Source of the DNA: JAKACA01 sp052143575
GTDB taxonomy: Bacteria; Actinomycetota; Acidimicrobiia; Acidimicrobiales; Bog-793
DNA: 64,000 nucleotides
NCBI GenBank assembly: GCA_052143575.1
Contig: JBKQSP010000025.1
Span: 17,766-81,765 of the forward strand
Direction: 5' to 3'
Shown piece after piece: positions 1-8,129 of the stretch. A program made the position numbers and the translations under genes. The notes beneath the pieces are model-generated. The model made no database searches, was not told where the DNA came from, and saw nothing but the letters and a program-made list of their open reading frames with translations. How positions within the stretch are numbered: position 1 is the stretch's first letter; each line of letters starts with the position of its first letter.

Positions 1-570
1 CGCCTCGCCCTCGAGCGCGCCGTGCTCATCGCCTCCCTCGCCATGTCACACCGATCCGAGGACGAGGGCCTGAAAGACGTGGCGTTCCGCGACGCCCTCA
101 CGGGGCTCGGCAACCGGCGAAGCTTCTTCCAGGCCCTCGAAACCCTCGTGCAGTCCGACGACCAGCCCGCCATCCTCTACATCGACCTTGACGGCTTTCG
201 TGCCATCAACGACCAGCTCGGTCATCTCGCCGGCGACGCCGTGCTGCGAGTCACGGCCCGCCGCCTCGCCTCGGTCATGCGACCGACCGACGAGCTCGCC
301 CGCCTCGGCGGCGACGAGTTCGCCGTGCTGTGCACGGGGGCGCCGTCGTCAGAGCAGATGGTGATGATCGCCGAACGCGTCGTCGAGCAGCTCTCGCGAC
401 CGCTGTCGGTCGGCGACGGCGTCACCGTCGATGTCGGCGCCTGCATCGGCATCGCGCACGGGCTGCCGGTGGGCACGCCCGTCGACACCATTCTCGGGCG
501 GGCAGACCATGCCCTCGTCGAGGCGAAGGCGAAGGGGAAGGGCCACTGGTCGATCGCCGCCCTGCCGTGA
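1..570 (+). CDS. Diguanylate cyclase (GGDEF domain), 5'-truncated by window edge
   Basis: The reading frame is open from the first base, so this is the C-terminal end of a longer protein whose sensor part lies outside the window. The visible residues form one complete GGDEF domain, which makes cyclic di-GMP from two GTP. The active-site loop LGGDEF is intact, and RPTD lies exactly five residues before it. RxxD at that spacing is the known inhibitory I-site, so product feedback inhibition is expected. The protein ends shortly after the domain, so no EAL domain follows. Two more c-di-GMP proteins are encoded at 20-29 kb. Confidence 0.9.
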   Translation, partial: RLALERAVLIASLAMSHRSEDEGLKDVAFRDALTGLGNRRSFFQALETLVQSDDQPAILYIDLDGFRAINDQLGHLAGDAVLRVTARRLASVMRPTDELARLGGDEFAVLCTGAPSSEQMVMIAERVVEQLSRPLSVGDGVTVDVGACIGIAHGLPVGTPVDTILGRADHALVEAKAKGKGHWSIAALP

Positions 571-674
571 TCGCCTGAGGCTGCTGCTTCCGTCGACGCC
601 CACCTGAGCGATCCCGTGTCACCGACCGATGCTGGCCCCTCGGCGGGGCCGATGTCGATTACCGTCCGGGGCTG

Positions 675-2900
675 GTGAAGCGTCGCCGATCTCGGGATCC
701 CGAGGAGCACGAAGGGGAGGCGGCCGCGAGCGGGCTGGAGGAGGCCGACGGCTCGCCCGCCCTCCGTCACGAACCGGCCCTCGACGGTCTGCGTGGCCTC
801 GCCATCCTCGCCGTCCTCCTCTATCACGGCGCCCTCTCCGTCGGCGAGGGCGGGTACTTCGGGGTGGAGGCCTTCTTCGTCCTCTCCGGCTTCCTCATCA
901 CGTCGCTGCTGCTGGCGGAATGGACGACCTCGCGGACGATCCGCCTCGGACGGTTCTGGGCACGGCGCGCCCGCAGGCTGCTGCCGGCACTTTTCTGCGT
1001 CGTTGCCGCCGTCGCCATCCAGCAGGCCATCGTGGGTCCGAACGGCGCCATCCCCGACTTCCGCATGGACGGCATCTCCACGATCTTCTACTTCGCCAAC
1101 TGGCACCAGATCGCCACCGGCACCGGCTACTTCGCCACGACGGCGCTGCCGTCGCCCCTGCAGCACACGTGGTCGCTGGCGATCGAGGAGCAGTTCTATC
1201 TCGTCTGGCCGCTGCTGTTGCTCGGCGTCCTCACGTTGGCAAACCGCCGCGGCCACCGCCGCTCGCGGGGCCTGTACGAGCGGACGTCGCCGGCGGAGGC
1301 GGCCCCGCGGCTGACGCCCCTCCTCGTCCTCACGCTCGTGGGCGCCGTCGCTTCGGCCGTCGAGATGGGCGTCCTCTACCGCCTCGGCACTCCCCTCGAG
1401 CGCATCTGGATCTACTTCGGAACCGACACCCGTTCGCAGGGGTTGCTCTCGGGAGCCTCCCTCGCCGTCGTGCTGGCCATCCTGCGAGCCCGGCGGCGCC
1501 ACGGAGCGGGGGAGGCGACGCCGCCGCGGCGGCGCCTGCGCTGGGCGGCCCTGCAGGTGGGCGGCCTCGCCGGTCTCGCCTGCCTGCTGGCGGCCGTGCT
1601 CTTCGCCCCGAACGGGGTGGGTCGCTTGTACGAGGGGGGGTTTCTCGGCGTCGACGCCGCCGTCGTCTTGCTGATCGCCTCCTTCGTGGCACGCGGGGGC
1701 TGGTCGGTCACCCGCAGCGTGTTCTCCGCCTTCCCGCTGCGCGCCACGGGTGTCATCTCCTACGGCCTCTACCTGTGGCACTACCCCCTGTTCGTCTGGC
1801 TCGACGACGCCAACACCGGGCTGGCCGGATGGCGCCTCTTCGGGCTGCGCGTGGGGGCGAGCTTCGCGGCCGCCGTCCTGTCGTACTTCCTCGTCGAGCA
1901 ACCGATCCGGCAGCGTCGCCTGCCGGTCGTCGTGACGCGGGTGCTCGGCGCTCTCGGGCTCTCCGGCGCCCTCGCCGCCGTCATGGTGGCCGGCAGCGTT
2001 GCGGCCGCCGTGCCGCTGCCGCCGCCTCCCCTCTCCCACACCACCACGACCGTGTCGGTGAAGTTGACCGGCAAGTCCGACGTGCGCTGCCGGGTGCTGC
2101 TTCCCGTCGCCTCCTTCCTGAAGGTGTACGCGACGTTCCACACCTGCCCACCCGTGCGGGTGCTGCTCATCGGCGACTCGGTCGGGCAGTCGCTCGGCTT
2201 CCAGCTGGCGCTGAACGAGGAGAGCTACGGCGTCGTGATCGACAACGCCGCCATGCTCGGCTGTGGTTTCATCCAAACGGGCGAGGTGGGTGCAGCCGGC
2301 TCGTGGTCGGACATGGATCCACCGTGCTACAGCGCCGACGAGACCTGGGCGCGACAGGCGAGGAGCTTCCGCCCGCAGGTCGTGATCGTCGAGATGGGCT
2401 GGTGGGACTCGATGGACCATCTCATCAACGACGAGGACGTCGCTCTCGGCGAGCCCTCCTTCGACGACTATCTCGTCGCCCGCATGGACGCCCTCGTGGA
2501 CGCCGTGGACGCTGGCGGAGCCAAGGTCGTCTTCCTGTCGGTGCCCTGGATGCTGCCGCCTCCCTGGCCGAACGGCGAGGAGATGCCTGCGGCACTGTCC
2601 TTCCGCCACGATCTCGTGAACGCCCTGCTGCGGCGGGCCGCCGCGGACCGGCCGGGCAGGGGGTACTACTTCGACATCGGCCCCGAGGTGACGCCGGCCA
2701 ACCACTTCCAGGCAGACGTCGGCGGCAGCATCTGCCGCACCTCGGACGGCATCCACTTCTACTGGGGCGGCGACATCTTCAAGGTCCCTCAGACCTACTG
2801 CGGCGCCAGGCTGCAGGCGGCCCTGCTGCCCTACGTGCGGGCCCTCGTGCCGAGCCGCACGAAGCAGAAGCGCCTGCGTAACCGTCCGTCGCCCCCCTAG
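675..2900 (+). CDS. Membrane O-acyltransferase with C-terminal SGNH domain (OafA-like)
   Basis: 741 residues. The N-terminal half is an acyltransferase-3 domain of about ten membrane helices, with the conserved LDGLRGLAILAVLLYH segment and WSLAIEEQFYLVWP. The C-terminal third is an SGNH hydrolase/transferase domain with GDSV (Ser502 in the GDS motif) and DGIH (Asp691, His694) as the likely catalytic residues. Proteins of this architecture move acetyl groups across the membrane onto extracellular polysaccharide, lipopolysaccharide or peptidoglycan. The acceptor here is unknown. The GTG start gives a basic cytoplasmic N-terminus (KRRRSR). It stands alone between the GGDEF gene and the sulfatase gene. 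Confidence 0.88.
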   Translation: MKRRRSRDPEEHEGEAAASGLEEADGSPALRHEPALDGLRGLAILAVLLYHGALSVGEGGYFGVEAFFVLSGFLITSLLLAEWTTSRTIRLGRFWARRARRLLPALFCVVAAVAIQQAIVGPNGAIPDFRMDGISTIFYFANWHQIATGTGYFATTALPSPLQHTWSLAIEEQFYLVWPLLLLGVLTLANRRGHRRSRGLYERTSPAEAAPRLTPLLVLTLVGAVASAVEMGVLYRLGTPLERIWIYFGTDTRSQGLLSGASLAVVLAILRARRRHGAGEATPPRRRLRWAALQVGGLAGLACLLAAVLFAPNGVGRLYEGGFLGVDAAVVLLIASFVARGGWSVTRSVFSAFPLRATGVISYGLYLWHYPLFVWLDDANTGLAGWRLFGLRVGASFAAAVLSYFLVEQPIRQRRLPVVVTRVLGALGLSGALAAVMVAGSVAAAVPLPPPPLSHTTTTVSVKLTGKSDVRCRVLLPVASFLKVYATFHTCPPVRVLLIGDSVGQSLGFQLALNEESYGVVIDNAAMLGCGFIQTGEVGAAGSWSDMDPPCYSADETWARQARSFRPQVVIVEMGWWDSMDHLINDEDVALGEPSFDDYLVARMDALVDAVDAGGAKVVFLSVPWMLPPPWPNGEEMPAALSFRHDLVNALLRRAAADRPGRGYYFDIGPEVTPANHFQADVGGSICRTSDGIHFYWGGDIFKVPQTYCGARLQAALLPYVRALVPSRTKQKRLRNRPSPP

Positions 2901-2974
2901 GGCGCGAGCGGCTCGGGCTGCCCGTGCCCTACAGTGAAATGGCAGCAAAGCTGTAACTTTTCGGGGAGGGCGTC

Positions 2975-5266
2975 GTGCCGACAGAGCAGGAATTCCAAGG
3001 CGTGATCGGACGTACCCTGGAGGACTCGACACCGTGGTGGCCGCCCCTGCCGGCGGCGCCCGCCGGTGCCCCCAACGTCGTGATCGTGCTGCTCGACGAC
3101 GTCGGCTACGCCCAGTTCGGCTGCTACGGATCCGACATCGCCACGCCGACGTTCGACCGTCTGGCGGCGGGCGGCCTCCGTTTCTCCAACTTCCACACGA
3201 CGGCCCTTTGCTCACCGACGCGGGCTGCCCTCATCACGGGGCGCAATCATCACACAAACGGCATGGGCCGCATCGTCGAGATGGCAACCGGGTTCCCGGG
3301 CTACGACGCCGTCGTGCCGCGCAGCAGCGGCTTCCTCTCCGAGATCCTCCTGCAGAACGGCTACTCGACGTTCGCCGTCGGGAAGTGGCATCTCGCCCCC
3401 GCCGCCGACACGGCGATGGGCGGATCGAAGGAGCGCTGGCCACTCGGCAGGGGCTTCGAGCGGTTCTACGGATTCCTCGGCGGCGAGACCGACCAGTTCC
3501 ACCCGGATCTCGTCTACGACAACCACCAGGTCGACCCGCCGAAGACGCCGGAGGAGGGCTACCACCTCACGGAGGATCTCGTCGACCACGCCACGTTGTT
3601 CATCAAGGATCTGCGGGCGATCTCGCCCGAGAAGCCGTTCTTCCTCTGGTTCACGCCGGGCGCCTGCCACGCCCCTCATCAGGCGCCGCCCGACTACATC
3701 GAGCGCTACCGGGGTCATTTCTCGAAGGGGTGGGACCGCTGGCGGGAGGAGGTCTTCGAGCGTCAGGTCGCCTCCGGACTCCTGCCGGCGGGCACGCAGC
3801 TGAGCGAGCGGCCGCAGTGGGTGCCGGCGTGGGATTCGTTGAGCGCGGACGAGCGGACGGTGTTCGCCCGCATGATGGAGGTGTACGCCGGCTTCTTGAC
3901 CCACACCGACGATCAGGTCGGGCGTTTGCTGGACTTCATCGACTCGCTCGGTGAGCTCGACAACACCGTCGTGCTCGTGATGAGCGACAACGGCGCCAGT
4001 GCCGAGGGCGGCCCCCGAGGCTCGTTCAACGAGCTCTACTTCTTCAACTTCGAACCGGAGTCAATGGAGGAGAACCTCGCCCGCATCGACGACCTCGGCG
4101 GCCCGAATGCCTACAGCCACTACGCATGGGGCTGGGCCTGGGCGGGCAACACGCCGCTCAAGCGTTGGAAGCGCGAGACGCACGAGGGCGGCGTCTGCGA
4201 CCCGCTCATCGTCCACTTCCCGTCGCGTTTGGGGCGACCCGGCGAGACGCGCCACCAGTACGTGCACGCCGTCGACGTCATGCCCACGCTGCTCGAGGTC
4301 ATCGGGCTGAGGGCGCCTGAGGCGATCGGCGGTGTGGCGCAGCGTGCTGTCGAGGGCGTCAGCTTCGCCCCGACGTTCGCCTCGGCCGGCGAGCCGAGCC
4401 GGCACGTCACGCAGTACTACGAGATGCTCGGCTCGCGGGCGATGTACCACGACGGTTGGAAGGCGGTCGTCTTCCACCCGCTCCCGGTCATCCGCTACAC
4501 CGAGCGCGACGACCCGAACCGTTCCTTCGAGGACGACGACTGGGAGCTCTACCACGTCGCCGGCGACTTCTCCGAGATACACGATCTCGCCGTCGAGCGC
4601 GCCGACAAGCTGAAGGAGCTCGTCGATCTCTGGTGGGCCGAGGCGGAGCGCTACAACGTCCTGCCCGTCACGAACCAGATCGTGGAAGGCGCCGACCGGC
4701 GGTACCGGCGCGAGCGCTTCCTGTTCCATCCCGGCATTGGGACGATCCCGCAGCTCGTGGCACCCAACCTCACGAACCGGGCGTGGCGCATACGGGCGGA
4801 GCTGGCCGTGCCGGAGTCAGGCGCCAGCGGTGTGCTCGTCTCTCACGGAGGTCACTCCGGGGGCTACGTCGCCTACGTGCGCGACGGCCGACTGCATTTC
4901 GCCTACAACCACCTCGGTTCCACCCTGACGACCGTGTCGGCCGAGGTGCGCTTGCCGGCGGGACCCGTCGTGGCGCGCATCGAGTTCATGCCCTCGGCGC
5001 CCTTTGCCGGCGACGTCGACCTCTTCTACGGCGACGTCCCCGTCGGGCAGGGCCACCTCGCCCGCACGACGCTCGTGACCTTCGGCGTCCACGGCTTCAC
5101 CGTCGGCTACCAGCGCGGGACGCCGGTCACCCCGCAGTGCCCCGGAGAGAGCCCGTTCACACCCGGGGCGCTCGCCCACGTCGTCATCGAGACGGATCGA
5201 CGCCTGCGCGCCGGCGGGGGGGAGCCCGCCGAGTTGGAGGACCGCCAGGGCATGGCGATGCAGTAG
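2975..5266 (+). CDS. Arylsulfatase, formylglycine type
   Basis: 763 residues, alkaline phosphatase/sulfatase superfamily. The N-terminus carries the metal-binding LLDDVGY segment, and Cys79 lies in CSPTR. This is the CxPxR motif that a formylglycine-generating enzyme converts to the catalytic formylglycine. TGR follows it, as in canonical type I sulfatases. The second metal-site region (MSDNGASAEGG) and the KWHL motif are present. After about residue 550 comes a C-terminal domain with little similarity I can name. No signal peptide is visible, so a cytoplasmic location is likely. The GTG start is supported by GGGGAGGG four bases upstream. No formylglycine-generating enzyme gene is in the window. 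Substrate unknown. Confidence 0.92.
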   Translation: MPTEQEFQGVIGRTLEDSTPWWPPLPAAPAGAPNVVIVLLDDVGYAQFGCYGSDIATPTFDRLAAGGLRFSNFHTTALCSPTRAALITGRNHHTNGMGRIVEMATGFPGYDAVVPRSSGFLSEILLQNGYSTFAVGKWHLAPAADTAMGGSKERWPLGRGFERFYGFLGGETDQFHPDLVYDNHQVDPPKTPEEGYHLTEDLVDHATLFIKDLRAISPEKPFFLWFTPGACHAPHQAPPDYIERYRGHFSKGWDRWREEVFERQVASGLLPAGTQLSERPQWVPAWDSLSADERTVFARMMEVYAGFLTHTDDQVGRLLDFIDSLGELDNTVVLVMSDNGASAEGGPRGSFNELYFFNFEPESMEENLARIDDLGGPNAYSHYAWGWAWAGNTPLKRWKRETHEGGVCDPLIVHFPSRLGRPGETRHQYVHAVDVMPTLLEVIGLRAPEAIGGVAQRAVEGVSFAPTFASAGEPSRHVTQYYEMLGSRAMYHDGWKAVVFHPLPVIRYTERDDPNRSFEDDDWELYHVAGDFSEIHDLAVERADKLKELVDLWWAEAERYNVLPVTNQIVEGADRRYRRERFLFHPGIGTIPQLVAPNLTNRAWRIRAELAVPESGASGVLVSHGGHSGGYVAYVRDGRLHFAYNHLGSTLTTVSAEVRLPAGPVVARIEFMPSAPFAGDVDLFYGDVPVGQGHLARTTLVTFGVHGFTVGYQRGTPVTPQCPGESPFTPGALAHVVIETDRRLRAGGGEPAELEDRQGMAMQ

Positions 5267-5273
5267 GCGACGC

Positions 5274-6239
5274 TCAGGAGTCGGCGCTGCCGCCCGCCAG
5301 GATCTGGCGTTCCTGCTCGGGGGTGAGGACGCCGGGTCGCTCCCGGTAGGTCCCGGCGGCGCGGGCGTCCCTCACCCAGGCCAAGGTGTCCCGGGCCGTC
5401 TCGGCGAGCGGTCTCCAGGCGAGGCCGTGCGAGACCCCCTTGGCGACGTCGGCCGACAGCATCCCCCACGATTCGCCCGGGTCGGACAAGGGCAGGAGAT
5501 CGCTCGCCTCGCCCCACTGCACCTCCGGCGCCGGAAGGCCGAGACCGCCGGCGATCTCGTCGAGCACGCTCGCGAAGGGGATCGCCGGATCCGGCGCCGT
5601 GGCGTGAAAGACGTCGGCGGTGTCGTTCTCGACGAGGCCGACGACGAAGGCGGCGAGGTCGCGGCCGTCGATCACCTGCAAGGGCTGATCTGCGGACGGC
5701 CCGAGGATGCGGCCGCCGGCGGCCACGCGCTCGATCCAGTAGGTGAACCGGTGCGTCGGGTCGTACGGCCCGACGACGTAACCGGGGCGCACGACGCAGA
5801 GCCGCTCGTCGCCCACGAGTTGCTGTGCGGTCAGCTCGCAGCCGACCTTGAGCGCCCCGTACAGCTCCATGGACACCTCGGTCTCGTAGGAGGGCTCGAC
5901 GACCGCCGCCGTCTCGGCGAAACGAGCAGGGACGTCCTCCGGGTAGACGCTGATCGTGGAGATGAAGGTGTAGAGGCCGGCCCCGCTGCCGAGCGCCGCC
6001 AGCACGGTGCGCACCTGGCGGGGCACGTAGGCGCAGACGTCGATGGTGGCGTCCCACTCCCGGCCGGTCAGGCGGGAGAGGTCGACGTTGCGGTCCCCGA
6101 GGATCTGCTCGACACCCGGGAAGGCGCCCGGGTTCGTCTCGCCCCGGTTGAACAGGGTGACCGTGTGGCCCTCGTTGAGGGCCCGCTCCGTGATGTGCCG
6201 CCCGACGAAGGACGAGCCGCCGATGACGAGGATGCGCAT
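5274..6239 (-). CDS. NAD(P)-dependent epimerase/dehydratase family protein (SDR)
   Basis: 321 residues. The N-terminus is a Rossmann dinucleotide-binding start (MRILVIGGSSFVGRHI, GGxxFVG form), followed by the VTLFNRG segment common in extended SDR proteins. The catalytic YxxxK appears as YGALK. Such proteins act on nucleotide sugars or related substrates, but nothing here identifies the substrate. It converges with the sulfatase gene, seven bases apart. Upstream it follows the PLP-enzyme gene on the same strand with a 33-base gap, so the two may be cotranscribed. Confidence 0.88.
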   Translation of the reverse strand: MRILVIGGSSFVGRHITERALNEGHTVTLFNRGETNPGAFPGVEQILGDRNVDLSRLTGREWDATIDVCAYVPRQVRTVLAALGSGAGLYTFISTISVYPEDVPARFAETAAVVEPSYETEVSMELYGALKVGCELTAQQLVGDERLCVVRPGYVVGPYDPTHRFTYWIERVAAGGRILGPSADQPLQVIDGRDLAAFVVGLVENDTADVFHATAPDPAIPFASVLDEIAGGLGLPAPEVQWGEASDLLPLSDPGESWGMLSADVAKGVSHGLAWRPLAETARDTLAWVRDARAAGTYRERPGVLTPEQERQILAGGSADS

Positions 6240-6272
6240 GGACTTACGGTACCGGCCCGCCAGCGGGCAGCC

Positions 6273-7517
6273 TCAGGAATACCGGGCATCGCCGTCGTGG
6301 CGCCGCCCTGCGGAGGCGCCACCACGGACAGCGGCCAACGACGTCGTCAGGTCGGCCATGAACTCGTCCATAACGGAGGCGTGGCCGGGCGAGAGCATCA
6401 CTTGCAGGCCCCGCGGGTCGAGGTTGCGGTTGAGGTACCAACGGCGGTCCGCCATGGCGTCGGCGACGGCGTGCAGGTCGAGATCCGGATCGGAACGCAC
6501 GGCGAGCACGGGACCGATGGGGTCGCCCACGATCTCGACGCCGGCGAGACCCTCGAGGAAGGAACGGAGGCGAGCCGTGATCTCGGCCAGTCCCGAGACG
6601 ATCTCGGTGTAGCCCTCGAGACCGAGGTAGTTGAGGACGGCCCACGAGCAGGCGATCGGAGAGGCCGGCCGGGCGCCTGCCATGGCGGCCGAACCGTAGA
6701 GGCCCGCCCCCCACTTGCCGTAGAGAAACCCCTGCAAGTCGAACCAGTCGTCGGCCCGGTGGAGCACGACGGAGGCGCCTTTCGGGACGTAGCCGTACTT
6801 GTGGACGTCGGCCGACATCGTCGTCACGCCCGGAACGGAGAAGTCGAAGGGAGGGACGTCGTGCCCGAGGCGCTTCAGGAACGGCAGCACGAAGGCCCCG
6901 ATGCAGGCGTCCACGTGACAGCCGGCGCCGGCCCCGGCGGCGATCGCCGCCAGCTCCTCGACCGGGTCCATGATGCCGTAGGGGTAGGAGAAGGCCGAGG
7001 CAACGATCACGGCGGTGCGGGCGGTGACGAGCGAACGGGCCGCCTCGGCGTCGGCCCGCCAGGCGCCGTCGAGCGGGATCTGCACGAGCTCGAGGCCGAG
7101 ATAGTGCGCCGCCTTGGCATAGGCCGGGTGGGCGGAGGCGGGTGCCAGGATCTGGGGGAGCTCGATGCCGCCGGCGCGGGCGCGCTCACGGTGCACGAGC
7201 ATGGAGAGGAGGATCGACTCGGTGCCGCCGGAGGTCATGGCCCCTGCTCGCTGGCCGGTCTCCGGGCGGTGCAGCAGGGAGGCGACGGCGCTCACGACCT
7301 CCGCCTCGAGGGCGGCCAGCTCCGGGAACCGGAACGGGTTGAGGGCGTTGCCGAACAGATATCGCCGGTTGACCTCCACGATGAGGTCCTCGAGGTCGCT
7401 CCGGCCGGAGGGATACACGAGGCCGAAGAGCCGGCCGGCGTGAACATCGGGTTCGGAGGACTGGCGCCGTTCCAGCCGCCCAAGCAGCTCGGGGGCGCCG
7501 ACGCCATGCTCTCTCAT
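6273..7517 (-). CDS. PLP-dependent decarboxylase/lyase, sphingosine-1-phosphate lyase-like
   Basis: 414 residues from the ATG at 7517 (MREHGVGAP). The open frame continues upstream, but that extension is antisense to the next gene. Group II decarboxylase fold: SGGTESILLSM binds the cofactor phosphate, and SADVHKYGYVPKGAS carries the PLP lysine (Lys240). The HKYG(Y)xPKG signature and the spacing match sphingosine-1-phosphate lyase and related archaeal or bacterial carboxy-lyases more than glutamate decarboxylases. Eukaryotic-type lyases have an N-terminal membrane anchor, which is absent here. The enzyme could cleave a phosphorylated amino alcohol or decarboxylate an amino acid; the sequence does not decide. 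It probably shares a transcript with the downstream epimerase gene. Confidence 0.82.
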   Translation of the reverse strand: MREHGVGAPELLGRLERRQSSEPDVHAGRLFGLVYPSGRSDLEDLIVEVNRRYLFGNALNPFRFPELAALEAEVVSAVASLLHRPETGQRAGAMTSGGTESILLSMLVHRERARAGGIELPQILAPASAHPAYAKAAHYLGLELVQIPLDGAWRADAEAARSLVTARTAVIVASAFSYPYGIMDPVEELAAIAAGAGAGCHVDACIGAFVLPFLKRLGHDVPPFDFSVPGVTTMSADVHKYGYVPKGASVVLHRADDWFDLQGFLYGKWGAGLYGSAAMAGARPASPIACSWAVLNYLGLEGYTEIVSGLAEITARLRSFLEGLAGVEIVGDPIGPVLAVRSDPDLDLHAVADAMADRRWYLNRNLDPRGLQVMLSPGHASVMDEFMADLTTSLAAVRGGASAGRRHDGDARYS

Positions 7518-7646
7518 TGTCCGACCGTACCCCTCCGGCCGGCCCGAGGCGAGGGTCCGCCGGCGCTGCACCTTGTCACCCATGACCGGCGGTGATAAGA
7601 CGGCAGCGCCAGCAGGTGAGGGGCCATGAGATGGAGGGGGAGCCGC

Positions 7647-8129
7647 ATGAGAGTGTCGCTGACCGTGAACGGCCAGGCGAGAGAGAGCGACGTCGAACCT
7701 CGCCTCTTGCTCGTTCACTACCTGCGTGACGTGCTCGGGCTCACGGGGACCAACATCGGATGCGACACGTCGTCGTGCGGTGCCTGCACGGTGCTCGTCG
7801 GGGGCGAGTCCGTGAAGTCGTGCACGATGCTCGCTGTGCAGGCGGAAGGAACCGACATCATGACGATCGAGGGCCTCGCCGGCGAAGGGCTCCACCCCAT
7901 CCAGGAGGCTTTCAGAGAGAACCACGGCCTGCAGTGCGGGTACTGCACGCCCGGCATGGTGATGGCAGCGGCCTCCCTCCTGGCCGAGAACCCCCACCCG
8001 ACCGAGGATGAGGTTCGCACCGGTCTCGAGGGGAACCTGTGCCGTTGCACCGGCTATCACAACATCGTGCGATCCGTGCTGGCGGCTGCCGGCGCCGGCG
8101 AGGCTGTTTCCACCGGGGTGAAGCCATGA
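7647..8129 (+). CDS. (2Fe-2S)-binding subunit of molybdenum hydroxylase (CoxS-like)
   Basis: 160 residues. Two 2Fe-2S clusters are evident: a plant-ferredoxin-type site (GCDTSSCGACTV...SC) and the C-terminal helical site (QCGYCTPGM...NLCRCTGY). This subunit passes electrons between the Mo-cofactor subunit and the FAD subunit. I chose the ATG at 7647 because GGAGGGGG lies seven bases before it. An in-frame ATG at 7626 would add seven residues. It is first in a three-gene operon in S-L-M order; its TGA overlaps the ATG of the next gene. Confidence 0.95.
   Translation: MRVSLTVNGQARESDVEPRLLLVHYLRDVLGLTGTNIGCDTSSCGACTVLVGGESVKSCTMLAVQAEGTDIMTIEGLAGEGLHPIQEAFRENHGLQCGYCTPGMVMAAASLLAENPHPTEDEVRTGLEGNLCRCTGYHNIVRSVLAAAGAGEAVSTGVKP

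Noticed and set aside
222..3215. 997-codon open frame on the minus strand across the acyltransferase and sulfatase starts
   Set aside because: Arg/Gly/Ala-rich shadow of plus-strand genes that have clear family motifs; long antisense frames are routine in GC-rich DNA.
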